IMG/VR virus record: IMGVR_UViG_3300042332_001447
Span: 1-64,000 of that record
Source: a virus
Direction: 5' to 3' (one strand)
Length of the DNA stretch: 64,000 nt
Part shown: positions 1 to 8,900 of the stretch, piece after piece
Numbering within the stretch: position 1 is the stretch's first letter
Layout: every line of letters starts with the position of its first letter
Made by a program: the position numbers and the translations under genes
Notes under the pieces: model-generated
Told to the model about the DNA's origin: nothing
Database searches by the model: none
Seen by the model: the letters and a program-made list of their open reading frames with translations, nothing else

Positions 1-144
1 TTCATCGGCAGGAACTGCCGATTACAGACATGGAGCTAAAATAAGACTTTTAAAGCAATTTAAAAGCAGCGGCTATGAAGTGTCTAAAAAGAAAGAACAT
101 TTATGTTCTGAAGCCGAACGATCTTTAGTCGTTCGGTAGTTCAC
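1..144 (+). mobile_element. TnpB-type (IS200/IS605-like) element copy 1, 3' end only
   Basis: The first 144 bases are the right end of an element whose left part lies outside the window. They differ from 15009-15152 (copy 2) at only three positions and share the terminal hairpin and end with the complete TnpB element at 20906-22288. In frame they encode the divergent C-terminal tail of TnpB (DYRHGAKIR...), ending at TAG 137-139. The terminal hairpin is CCGAACGA-TCTTTAG-TCGTTCGG (114-136), followed by TAGTTCAC, where the similarity between all copies stops. I take TTCAC (140-144) as the right cleavage site. Whether this copy carries a full tnpB cannot be seen. Confidence 0.85.
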
Positions 145-150
145 TTTAGC

Positions 151-157
151 ATAAATA
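151..157 (+). promoter_or_regulatory. Late-promoter-like ATAAATA
   Basis: ATAAATA matches the core of the T4 late -10 (TATAAATA). It ends 10 nt before the ATG at 168, so a transcript would have a leader of only a few bases. It lies just beyond the element end, inside the presumed guide of copy 1. Confidence 0.5.
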
Positions 158-167
158 ATACATATCT

Positions 168-974
168 ATGGCTAGCAAAAAAATATCTGAATTTCCAGAA
201 GAACTTTTACCGGATGTTACGGATGTTATACCTATTGTAGGTGGCGGAGCTAATAAAAAAGTAACCATTAGCACTATGGCTAATCAGGTTGCTGTAACAA
301 TGCAAACCTATACCGATAATAGGTTACTGGATTATTACACAAAAGCTGAAACAGACGGTAGTTTTTTACCTTTAAATCAGCTTAACACTATTTCAGATCA
401 AGTGAGTTCTTCGGTAGTAGCTAGTATTAACACACAATTACTCACATACGCTACACAAAACTATGTAAATAGTAACTTTATTAACGTTACAGAGTATACA
501 AATATATATCAAACGGCTAGTACTACTGCTAAAGATTATACAGATAATCAGCTATTAAATTATATTACAGTAAGTTATATTAATAGCACTGTTTATCCTG
601 CGGCGAGTGCAACAGCTAGAGATTACGTTAATACTAATTTTGTCCCGCTTAGTAGTTTAAACACTATTTACCAGACAGCAAGCACTACAGCAGCAACATA
701 TGTACAGAATTACACAAACGATGTTCATACACTTGTAAGATCTAATTCAGCAATTTGGGCCGAACCAACACGAAGATTTGAATATTTAGAGAATATAAGT
801 ACTCAGGTTAACCCGGTTACTTCGTACTCTGGATCTGCATTACCTGGAACGGCTTTAAGCTCGTCAGGTTGGACTATTAGAAGGATTATATACACAAATG
901 TAGGGAGCGTGTTTAATACAGGGATAGCACAAAATGCTATCTGGGATAATAGAACATCTACAATTTACGTATAA
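168..974 (+). CDS. Phage fibre-like structural protein
   Basis: 268 aa. The first 35 residues (KISEFPEELLPDVTDVIPIV) resemble the N-terminal adaptor found on many phage fibre proteins. Residues about 45-180 hold imperfect repeats of roughly 35-40 residues with recurring Tyr/Asn-rich elements (YTDNRLL, YTDNQLL, NYVNSNF, YINSTVY, DYVNTNF), the pattern of a thin trimeric fibre shaft. The C-terminal ~60 residues are Ser/Thr/Gly-rich and probably form a small beta head. It is followed after 13 bases by a LamG adhesin gene on the same strand, so it may connect the adhesin cluster to the virion. No enzymatic motif. Family membership is inferred from pattern only. Confidence 0.6.
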   Translation: MASKKISEFPEELLPDVTDVIPIVGGGANKKVTISTMANQVAVTMQTYTDNRLLDYYTKAETDGSFLPLNQLNTISDQVSSSVVASINTQLLTYATQNYVNSNFINVTEYTNIYQTASTTAKDYTDNQLLNYITVSYINSTVYPAASATARDYVNTNFVPLSSLNTIYQTASTTAATYVQNYTNDVHTLVRSNSAIWAEPTRRFEYLENISTQVNPVTSYSGSALPGTALSSSGWTIRRIIYTNVGSVFNTGIAQNAIWDNRTSTIYV

Positions 975-977
975 ATA
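970..977 (+). promoter_or_regulatory. Late-promoter-like TATAAATA
   Basis: An exact TATAAATA overlaps the stop codon of the preceding gene and ends 10 nt before the ATG at 988. No Shine-Dalgarno sequence is present between them. Confidence 0.55.
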
Positions 978-987
978 ATTTTATTAA

Positions 988-3981
988 ATGATTATTACAC
1001 CTCTAGATATTCCTGCATGTGCTTTATGGTTAGATGGAGCTGATCCGTCTACGATGTATCAATCTATAAGTGTAAGTAGAGAAAATCTATTTTTATACCC
1101 CGAATCGTTCTATCAGTGGAATACATTTAACGGGGGCGCTGGTAGTAATTTTTCTGTAGTCGCAGTTTTAACGTCTGATCACGTACCACCTGATAATAGT
1201 TACCCTATAACCAATAGGTTAAGCATAAGCGCAGCTAGTACGTTTGATACCACTTTATATCAAACAGTTACATTAGCTCCATGTGCTTATACTTTTTCTG
1301 TTTGGTTTAAACCTCTAACCTTATCTGCAGTACGGTTAGATATAACACGCTCAACAACTTCTGTACCAGGTGTGCAGGGAGCAAGCTGTATATTTGATCT
1401 ACAAACAGGTACCGTATCAGGTAGTGTAATCACATACGGTGGAGTCTCGTCATCTACTGCTACGATAACTCCTTCTGCAGGTTGGTATGAGTGTACATTA
1501 ACAATCTCTAATAGCACCACTCAAAACTACAATACACAAATTAAATTATTATCCACAGGTTCATTATTAGCGTATGGCGCACAATTAGAACTAAGTGCAA
1601 CGCGTACTGGCTATTTTGTCGGTGCTACAGTTGCTCCGATATTTAGTGACGCTATAACAACAAACCTCTCTGCAGTTGGTTGCTGGCTTGACAAATCTCC
1701 GAGACAACAAGTATTTAGCAACAAGTGGATCCCTGCTTGGAGACCGGTATATATACCTAGTTTGAGCGCAGTTCGCTTTACTGGTCCGTATCTTGCAACA
1801 TCATCAGTAGAGTCACTATCAGCTCAAACTGTATTTATTTTCGGGAGAATATTTGGTGGTAATAATAGTTTGCTTTTTGCACAAGGTGCTATATATCCTA
1901 CATCTAATTACGCTGCAATACAATCTGAACCTATGTATTATACTCCGTTCTATCACGGCGGAGGATGGAATAACACATGGGGCGGTCAATTTGGGTCTGC
2001 TTGGTGGAACAGTCAAGTGTATACCAATGGTAGGTATCAAATTTATAACGCAACACGTGTACGGAATGTGGTAATAAACAGAGTAGACGTGGCGAATATC
2101 GGTGCAACATATACAGGGACGTATATGCAAAACATTAAAACTAATTGCCGAGTTTTAGCGACCGGGATGCAGGAAAACCAATTTGCAGACGTGTGTGAGG
2201 TAATTGTATATAACCGAGAACTAACACCTACGGAAAAATCTGAAGTTGAGTATTATCTAACAAGAAAATGGAGCTCTTTAAATTCAACTATACCTCGTTA
2301 CGTATATGCTACTAAAAACGGTAGTTGGTCAGATTCTACAGTCTGGTCAATTAATACTGAACCTTCTCCTTGGAATGTAATTTTAAGCTCTGATAACGTC
2401 TATTCTAATACTTTTACTGTTACTGCTAATAGTTCTACAAGAGTTAGTACTGTACAAAATGCTGCATTAGTTCCAAATATTGCTGCTGGAGGCTCTTTTA
2501 TTTTATCTAATGATGTTTCTTTGAGTGCAAGCATTATAGGCAACGGTACACAATATTGCATGTTAGCTAACGTACCTAATAGCAATTGTTCATTGTATGG
2601 TAGTTTTTTGCAGTCTTCTGCTCTGAGTAGTACAAATAACAATACAATATACTTGCAAGGATTTACGTTTACTGGTGCAGGCGGACCAGCAAATGTTTTA
2701 GCGTTAAGTTCAAATTTAATTGTTGTTAATTGCGTTCTCCCTGGCAACGTAGGTGGTAGTTTTAGAATACAATTAGGGGGTAGTGCAAATACTAGCTACT
2801 ACTTATCAGCTATAAACTGTAACGTAGGAGACTACAGCGGTTTTGGAAATAGTGGGACGTTAATAAATTTTATTAATAGTTCGCCTATTGGATATTTTAG
2901 AAATTGTAATTTTGGGTCAAGTGGCGGTGGGAATGGCTGGCCAGGTAAAGGTGTTTGGTTTTCTTCAACTAACGGCACTGCGTATGTAACAAATTCTGTT
3001 CTTAGTAGTTATCCAAATACTCAGTGGTCAGGAAATAGTTTTACAATTAATAGCACAAATACTGGTTATTTTGACAATTGCGTTCTCCTTGGCGGCGGAT
3101 CAGCCAATGAAAATTGCTGTGCTATAAGCAATGGTGGATTGATATACATAACAAATTCCTCTCTAAGAGGTGGTACTGCTGGCCACGCTGTTCGTAACTC
3201 TGGGACATGCTTTATTTCAGCTAATAGCTTATTTAACGGGATAGGTGGAGCTATCATAAATAACACAGGGACATTGAGTTTATTTGCCTCAGCATCAGAT
3301 TTAATAGCTAATAATATCACCAATGCTATTATATCAACTGGCAGCTTGAGTGCTACAGTCAGAAACATCATAAACGCTCCAAATGGTTATCAAGCCATTT
3401 TTGCTTCTCGTTATCACGTCTTCCCAGGCACTTCAGCAACTTATACAAGACATGCTGTAAATGGTTATGATTCCTATGTAGATTACTGGACATCTAATGC
3501 AACATTCACTTACCCAGCCTCTTCGGATGTTGTTTTAAATACAACTTATAATAACAATACATTGACAGGATCGATGGCTCTTCCAAATACTTCAGCAGTA
3601 TTCTTAGATTGCCCTGTTGGTTCCACAACAACAACTATTTTTCAAGTTACTACTGGTAACAGATATCTAATTACTTCAAATCCTCTTAACACTAATTTTA
3701 CTCTAGTAGGTGCAAGTAGTAACACACCAGGTACAATATTTACAGCTACTAGCGCCATAACACTATCCACACCTATTACGGCATATAACAGTGATACTGG
3801 TAGAGTAGCACTTCTCGGTACATCAACACCACCCACTGTTGATAGTTTTTGGAATAGAGCGTTATCTGAGCTTACTTTACCGAGTAATACAGCTGGTGGT
3901 AAATTGAAGAATGTTGTAACAACTCAGCAACTTTCAAGCATATATACAGGGTTAATATATACAGTACCAGGGAATTTTTAA
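988..3981 (+). CDS. Modular adhesin: LamG with inserted CBM-like module, then beta-helix
   Basis: 997 aa. A LamG/concanavalin-like fold starts at residues 9-25 (CALWLDGADPSTM). It is interrupted at about 31-215 by a jelly-roll carbohydrate-binding-like module (start NLFLYPESF, centre GWYECTLTI, end YGAQLE), then resumes to the characteristic closing helix at about 410-430 (LTPTEKSEVEYYLTRKW). Residues 437-500 hold a short domain starting YATKNGSWSDSTVWS. About 500-800 are Gly/Asn/Ser-rich and read as a right-handed beta-helix. The C-terminal ~180 residues are shared with the adhesins at 4294-8835 and 8901-10226. Probable role: receptor or glycan binding on the virion. The module calls come from family patterns, not from a search. 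Confidence 0.75.
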   Translation: MIITPLDIPACALWLDGADPSTMYQSISVSRENLFLYPESFYQWNTFNGGAGSNFSVVAVLTSDHVPPDNSYPITNRLSISAASTFDTTLYQTVTLAPCAYTFSVWFKPLTLSAVRLDITRSTTSVPGVQGASCIFDLQTGTVSGSVITYGGVSSSTATITPSAGWYECTLTISNSTTQNYNTQIKLLSTGSLLAYGAQLELSATRTGYFVGATVAPIFSDAITTNLSAVGCWLDKSPRQQVFSNKWIPAWRPVYIPSLSAVRFTGPYLATSSVESLSAQTVFIFGRIFGGNNSLLFAQGAIYPTSNYAAIQSEPMYYTPFYHGGGWNNTWGGQFGSAWWNSQVYTNGRYQIYNATRVRNVVINRVDVANIGATYTGTYMQNIKTNCRVLATGMQENQFADVCEVIVYNRELTPTEKSEVEYYLTRKWSSLNSTIPRYVYATKNGSWSDSTVWSINTEPSPWNVILSSDNVYSNTFTVTANSSTRVSTVQNAALVPNIAAGGSFILSNDVSLSASIIGNGTQYCMLANVPNSNCSLYGSFLQSSALSSTNNNTIYLQGFTFTGAGGPANVLALSSNLIVVNCVLPGNVGGSFRIQLGGSANTSYYLSAINCNVGDYSGFGNSGTLINFINSSPIGYFRNCNFGSSGGGNGWPGKGVWFSSTNGTAYVTNSVLSSYPNTQWSGNSFTINSTNTGYFDNCVLLGGGSANENCCAISNGGLIYITNSSLRGGTAGHAVRNSGTCFISANSLFNGIGGAIINNTGTLSLFASASDLIANNITNAIISTGSLSATVRNIINAPNGYQAIFASRYHVFPGTSATYTRHAVNGYDSYVDYWTSNATFTYPASSDVVLNTTYNNNTLTGSMALPNTSAVFLDCPVGSTTTTIFQVTTGNRYLITSNPLNTNFTLVGASSNTPGTIFTATSAITLSTPITAYNSDTGRVALLGTSTPPTVDSFWNRALSELTLPSNTAGGKLKNVVTTQQLSSIYTGLIYTVPGNF

Positions 3982-4007
3982 CTTCTAGCAATAATTATAC
4001 GTAAACT

Positions 4008-4289
4008 ATGACATCAACAACACCTATTGAATATGACGGAGAAGTATATCCATTATATAGTGCAAATCTTGCAATTACATCTTCATTTGTTAATGGTAAT
4101 ATAGAAGCCAGTGCTGCTATGCGTCTAGTGCCAACTCGAATTGATTCAGACGGTAATGCTGTAACACTTGATTCACAAGCAAAGTCAGTACTCGTTGGTA
4201 CTGTACAAGGCATATCCGGACCTGAACAAGAAGCTATGGCTGCTATCTACACTGCTGTTCAAAACTTTATTAACGCTAAAGGTCTTTAA
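4008..4289 (+). CDS. Small protein of unknown function in the adhesin cluster
   Basis: 93 aa, not recognised. The N-terminal half is beta-rich and polar (EYDGEVYPLY...), followed by a Thr/Ser stretch and a C-terminal helix (GPEQEAMAAIYTAVQNFINA). It has no signal peptide or membrane segment. It lies between two large adhesin genes on the same strand, with 26 bases before it and 4 bases after, so it is probably cotranscribed with them. It could be an assembly or connector protein for the adhesins, but nothing in the sequence proves that. Confidence 0.6.
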   Translation: MTSTTPIEYDGEVYPLYSANLAITSSFVNGNIEASAAMRLVPTRIDSDGNAVTLDSQAKSVLVGTVQGISGPEQEAMAAIYTAVQNFINAKGL

Positions 4290-4293
4290 TTAG

Positions 4294-7200
4294 ATGGCTG
4301 CTGTATCGTCTCCATTACTAATACCTGGGTGTCAACTTTGGCTGGATGCTGCTGACAGCTCCACGCTGTTTGATGCTACAGTTGGTGGTTCTTTAGTAAC
4401 CACCGACGGTACTGCAGTAGCTCGTTGGGAGGATAAATCTGGAAACGGTAGACATGCTACTCAATCTACTGCTAATGCAAGACCTCTTTTAAGAACAAAC
4501 GTTAAGAACGGAAGAAACGTTTTAAGATTTGATGGTTCTAACGATTTTATATCTGGCTCATCCTTCCCCTCTGTTTCTCAGTATAGTATATTTGCTGTAT
4601 ACAAGCGAACCGGATCGAATACAAACGCGTTTGGTAATTTTACCTTTGTTTTTGGTATAGGGAAAAGCGGAGATGGAACCGCTGCAGGTAGATTAACGCA
4701 CATTCATTACGCGAGCACTCCAAATGCATTTTGGTGGAGTGTTAGAGTTGGGGCTGCAGATTTAAGTATTACTCGGAATGACAATTTTAATGTTCATTCT
4801 TGCATTGCTCCTTTAGGAACAGGAACCGCAAGATATCTATTAAATGGGTCAAATGAACAAACAGTAGACGTTTCAACTCTGAATGGCTCAACAAACACTC
4901 CTCTTATATATAATTTAGGAGCAAATACTTGGAACCAGGGTCAATTCATGAATGGAGACATTTCAGAAATCCTTGTCTACAACACTGCTCTTACAACAAC
5001 TCAACGTCAGTCTGTGGAAGGGTACTTAATGGATAAATGGGGTATACCGTTAGCTATTAATTCTCCAAATGATGTAGTTGGTTGCCAGCTTTGGCTTGAT
5101 GCTAGTGACACAAGCACTCTAGCTATGGCTACTAGTGCTGTACGTACTAATTTGCTTACATATAGCGAAGATTTTGATAACACAGCTAACTGGTCTGTTA
5201 ATGGTATTACTTCAAGAACTGCAAATATAACAGCGTCTCCGTTTGGTTTAATGACTGCAGATCTCATTACTGAGAACACCTCAGCTGGGGCACATGGTAT
5301 ATTTCAAAGCAGAAATACTTACCCTGCTGGGGTTTATACGGCTAGTGTTTATTTAAAATATCACAGTAAGCAATTTGCTAGTGTTAATATTTATTCTGGT
5401 ACGACTAGTGCTACCAGAGTAGGGGTTACATTAGATCTCACAACTGGTACAGTGACTCAGGTAAATACACTCGGAACACCGGGTCTTTCGTCATTTTCTG
5501 TTGATACGACCTATGCTTCTCAAGGCTGGTATAGAGTTACAGCAACTATGCAATGTTCCGCTGTTGGTAACAATACGGGTATTGCAATTAATCTTTCTAA
5601 TACCGGCACACCAACGAGTTTTGTTGCGAGTACACTTGACCCGTCATACACAGGTACGAGTGGTGCTATGTTTATTTACGGTGCTCAGTTTGAAGCTGGT
5701 TCAGTTGCAACACCGTATTTGTATTCTGGTCCAGTTAGTAATAGTGTATTTCGACCGTTGAGCGGTAAAAATGTTACTAATCTTTTAACATTTAGTGAAG
5801 ATTGGGGTAATGGCGTGTGGGTTAAAGATAATCTTACAGTAGCTGCTAATGTGTCTGCGTCTCCAATAGGTACCCTTAGCGCTGATAAACTTTTTGAAAC
5901 TGTTACAGCTTCTCCTGTTGCTCACCGTGTTCTTAATCAATTCAACAGCGCAGCACAGCATATACCTATAACGTTTTCAGTTTACGCAAAACAAGCTGAG
6001 CGACAGTTTGTACAATTAGCTGTAGAAGCAGGTAGTAACTCAAACATATTTACTACTATTTTTGATATTACGAGCGGGGCAGGAGCAGTAGCTGCTTCTC
6101 GGGTCACAGGTACTGCTAGCCTTAGTACATCGACAATAACTCATGTAGGTAGTGGTTGGTATAGATGCTCGATTACCGGTACAAACTCCAATACATCAAC
6201 CACTGGTAATATATTTCCCTACATAAATATAACAGATAGACCAGACTTTACCGGTACTCTAGCATCCACTGTTTACCCAGCTTATATTGGTTCATCTCTA
6301 TCTGGGGTACTCGTTTGGGGTGCTCAACTCGAATACGGTTCACTTTCAACATATGTCTCAACTGGCGCTAGTACTGTTACAGCTCTTATTACTAGCGATC
6401 CGTTAATTGATAATTCTCTTATTGCACATTGGAGTAATAAGTCTGTTAATAGTAGTGTTTCTAGTATTAGCGATTTTACAGATGTCGGAGGTTCGGTTGT
6501 AACCAGACCAGTTTACAAAACAAATATACAAAATAACTACGGTGTCGTGAGATTTAACGGTATTTCACAATATTTAACAGATTATTTTAACGGTACTAAC
6601 TATACTTCTCAAACTGTGTTTGTTGTAGCTACACTCGGAACGAGTACAGGGGGTTGGGATAGATACTACACGCAAAACTCATCTGCTGTTGCTGATTATA
6701 CTATAGGTTCCGGGCATTATATACCTATAATTAGGAACACGACAACTCAAACAGTCGGTTCATACGCCAACGGTATAGCTGTTAGTACATTTACCCCTCG
6801 CGGTACCGTGGTTGCTGATATAATGACGTCTACACATACAGGGTCAGCTATACAGTGTTTTTTAAACGGTTATCCGAGTTCTTCTACATATGCTCATTCA
6901 CTTAACTATAATGTCGTAATGTCGAGACTCGGAGCTAATTTTGATAGTACTATCGGTTCTTACCTAAGAGGAGGTATAGCTGAAGTTATTGTATACAATC
7001 AATGTTTAAGTTTAACAGAACGTCAAGCTGTTGAAAATTATTTAGCGAGAAAATGGAATTTACCTCGTACCGTGCGAGCTCTCCAAGATGGTAACTGGTA
7101 TGATCCTAATACGTGGAGTATTAATGCTGAAAGCTCATCATTTAACGTACCAGCATCTACTGACGACGTATTCGCAAATAGTTTTAATATTAATATAAGC

Positions 7201-8835
7201 TCGAGTGTTATAGCGCAATCTCTAAATACTCTAAACACTCTAAATACATTAAGCCTCACTGGCGCTCTACTCTCTGCTGCATTCTTAAGCGGTGGTACAT
7301 TTAATATAACTCAACCTATTAATGTTGTAACTCTTTCCGGTATACGGGCAGGTAGTACGACTTGTATTGTCGATCATGTCAGCTCGGGTACTGTTTCATT
7401 TACAGGTAACGTATTTGCAGGTAACTTTACTAATGCTGATGGAATTATTAATTTATCCGGTGGTAATATTTCAGTCTTCGGTAATATTACAGGAGGAGCT
7501 GGTATTGGAGCTGATGGTCTTTTGAATCCTTTTGGAGGTAATATTTCTGTTACCGGTAACGTAACTGGTGGTTCAAATACTAATGCTAACGGTATCAATA
7601 GTCTTTCGAGTAATAATATTTCTGTTACCGGTAACGTAACTGGTGGTTCAAATAGTACAGCTTACGGTATATTAAACAATCAAAGCACAACTGCAATTAT
7701 TTCTGGTAATATATTAGGTGGTACCGGTACTGGTGTATGGAGTGGTTCTTTAGGTAATACGCTCATTACAGGTAACGTTACAGGAGGTTCTGGTACTTCT
7801 GCGTTTGGAGCAGTTAATAACTCCACTGGCAGCATTTCGATTTTGGGCAACGTTACGGGCGGTTCGTCTGGATCTGGAGCAGTTAATAATAGTACTGGAA
7901 GTATATCAATAACTGGTGTAACATTGGCCGGATCAGCTGCCAGTGCGTCCGGAGCAGTTAATAACGGAGCTGGTAATGTTACTTTAGTTGGTAATGTGTC
8001 TGGTACCAGTGCGTCTACAGGAGCTCATAATAATGGTTTTGGAAACATTTATGTAATAGGTGATATTCGACCAGGAGCTGGTACGTCTGCATCAGTAGGA
8101 TTACACAACGCGAGTCAGGGCAACGCTTATATTACCGGAAACGTTATAGGGGGTACAATAGCAAGCAATAATAGTGCTGTTGCTAACTCATCGACTGGAG
8201 CTGTCTTGATAGTTGGTAATGTATTTGGAAGCACAGGTAATACTCAAGCAATAAATAACTCTTCTACCGGGACACTTTTAATTTCTGGAATAATTACGGC
8301 TTCTGAGAGTATGCATGGAGTAGTTTCTTCAAACACTGCTGCTAGAAATATATTTACAGGATCATTAGTAAACGGTTTAAGCGGAAGACAAGCAGTATAT
8401 GCTGCTAGATATCTTCTCCGACCACAAATGTTCAATAGTTATACAAGAATAGCTGGTCCTTCGGCAACAAATACCCCGGTATTTTATTACGGACCAGAAG
8501 CCTACGCGTCAACTTACGTGCCACATACCTCTTCAGTAAGAGCTGGTACAACATATGCTGCTGTTTCTTCGTTATCTGAAGTTGCTGTAAACATTCCTAC
8601 CCAGCTTATTGGTACTATGCACGTACCGTCTCCTGCATCAGTATCATTTAATGTACCAGTTGAAAGTACGACTGGTACTGGTATAGTTAGTCCTGCTTCT
8701 CTACAGCAGCTTTGGAGTGTAAGTCTTGATAATATTAAGACAAGTAACTCACTCGGTGCTAGGTTAAAAAATGTAGCTACTATACAAGAAGTCGGAGATT
8801 TACTAGCTTATGGTGTCACTTCTCACAACAACTGA
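4294..8835 (+). CDS. Giant modular adhesin: two LamG domains, two inserted CBM-like modules, beta-helix
   Basis: 1513 aa. LamG 1 covers about residues 8-250 (GCQLWLDAADSSTLF at the start, TTTQRQSVEGYLMDKWG at the end). LamG 2 starts at about 262 ([14 protein letters not shown]) and is interrupted by two tandem jelly-roll modules: about 283-475 (NLLTYSEDF, QGWYRVTATM, YGAQFEAGS) and about 493-690 (NLLTFSEDW, SGWYRCSIT, WGAQLEYGS). LamG 2 then resumes to ERQAVENYLARKW at about 910. A short domain (RALQDGNWYDPNTWS) leads into a beta-helix of repeated SVTGNVTGGS-type rungs (about 1000-1350) and the C-terminal domain shared with its two neighbours. It is likely a receptor-binding or glycan-binding virion protein. 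ATG follows the preceding stop by 4 bases. Confidence 0.78.
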   Translation: MAAVSSPLLIPGCQLWLDAADSSTLFDATVGGSLVTTDGTAVARWEDKSGNGRHATQSTANARPLLRTNVKNGRNVLRFDGSNDFISGSSFPSVSQYSIFAVYKRTGSNTNAFGNFTFVFGIGKSGDGTAAGRLTHIHYASTPNAFWWSVRVGAADLSITRNDNFNVHSCIAPLGTGTARYLLNGSNEQTVDVSTLNGSTNTPLIYNLGANTWNQGQFMNGDISEILVYNTALTTTQRQSVEGYLMDKWGIPLAINSPNDVVGCQLWLDASDTSTLAMATSAVRTNLLTYSEDFDNTANWSVNGITSRTANITASPFGLMTADLITENTSAGAHGIFQSRNTYPAGVYTASVYLKYHSKQFASVNIYSGTTSATRVGVTLDLTTGTVTQVNTLGTPGLSSFSVDTTYASQGWYRVTATMQCSAVGNNTGIAINLSNTGTPTSFVASTLDPSYTGTSGAMFIYGAQFEAGSVATPYLYSGPVSNSVFRPLSGKNVTNLLTFSEDWGNGVWVKDNLTVAANVSASPIGTLSADKLFETVTASPVAHRVLNQFNSAAQHIPITFSVYAKQAERQFVQLAVEAGSNSNIFTTIFDITSGAGAVAASRVTGTASLSTSTITHVGSGWYRCSITGTNSNTSTTGNIFPYINITDRPDFTGTLASTVYPAYIGSSLSGVLVWGAQLEYGSLSTYVSTGASTVTALITSDPLIDNSLIAHWSNKSVNSSVSSISDFTDVGGSVVTRPVYKTNIQNNYGVVRFNGISQYLTDYFNGTNYTSQTVFVVATLGTSTGGWDRYYTQNSSAVADYTIGSGHYIPIIRNTTTQTVGSYANGIAVSTFTPRGTVVADIMTSTHTGSAIQCFLNGYPSSSTYAHSLNYNVVMSRLGANFDSTIGSYLRGGIAEVIVYNQCLSLTERQAVENYLARKWNLPRTVRALQDGNWYDPNTWSINAESSSFNVPASTDDVFANSFNINISSSVIAQSLNTLNTLNTLSLTGALLSAAFLSGGTFNITQPINVVTLSGIRAGSTTCIVDHVSSGTVSFTGNVFAGNFTNADGIINLSGGNISVFGNITGGAGIGADGLLNPFGGNISVTGNVTGGSNTNANGINSLSSNNISVTGNVTGGSNSTAYGILNNQSTTAIISGNILGGTGTGVWSGSLGNTLITGNVTGGSGTSAFGAVNNSTGSISILGNVTGGSSGSGAVNNSTGSISITGVTLAGSAASASGAVNNGAGNVTLVGNVSGTSASTGAHNNGFGNIYVIGDIRPGAGTSASVGLHNASQGNAYITGNVIGGTIASNNSAVANSSTGAVLIVGNVFGSTGNTQAINNSSTGTLLISGIITASESMHGVVSSNTAARNIFTGSLVNGLSGRQAVYAARYLLRPQMFNSYTRIAGPSATNTPVFYYGPEAYASTYVPHTSSVRAGTTYAAVSSLSEVAVNIPTQLIGTMHVPSPASVSFNVPVESTTGTGIVSPASLQQLWSVSLDNIKTSNSLGARLKNVATIQEVGDLLAYGVTSHNN

Positions 8836-8884
8836 GCGTCAAGGAATTGAAATATATCTTAACACAAAATGGGGGATTTATTAA
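8810..8884 (+). pseudogene. Out-of-frame remnant of a LamG closing helix
   Basis: In the +1 frame relative to the adhesin ending at 8835, an ATG at 8810 opens 24 codons reading MVSLLTTTERQGIEIYLNTK then WGIY and stop. This is the closing LamG helix seen inside the adhesins (TTTQRQSVEGYLMDKWG; ERQAVENYLARKW). It straddles the end of the adhesin gene and stops before the next one. It is best read as the scar of a recombination that fused a C-terminal domain into a former LamG gene. Confidence 0.6.
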
Positions 8885-8885
8885 T

Positions 8886-8899
8886 AAATAAATAAATAA
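8886..8899 (+). promoter_or_regulatory. Overlapping ATAAATA repeats
   Basis: An AAAT tetranucleotide run gives overlapping copies of the ATAAATA motif ending immediately before the ATG at 8901. It could act as a late promoter giving a nearly leaderless mRNA, or simply be A/T-rich ribosome-accessible sequence. Confidence 0.4.
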
Positions 8900-8900
8900 T

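Larger units (their letters stand above)
1..164 (+). ncRNA. Omega-RNA-like guide RNA, copy 1 (scaffold 3' part plus guide)
   Basis: Three hairpins line up: ATCGGCAG-GAA-CTGCCGAT (4-22), GAACAT-TT-ATGTTC (95-108) and the terminal hairpin at 114-136. The first two have compensatory stem changes against copy 3. TnpB omega RNAs overlap the tnpB 3' end and take their guide from the flank beyond the right end; here that would be about 145-164. The 5' end is outside the window. Expression is inferred. Confidence 0.55.

Noticed and set aside
7440-8300. CRISPR-like array from regularly spaced GGTAACGT-type repeats
   Set aside because: The repeats are the in-frame rungs of a beta-helix inside a long adhesin gene and have variable length without true spacers.
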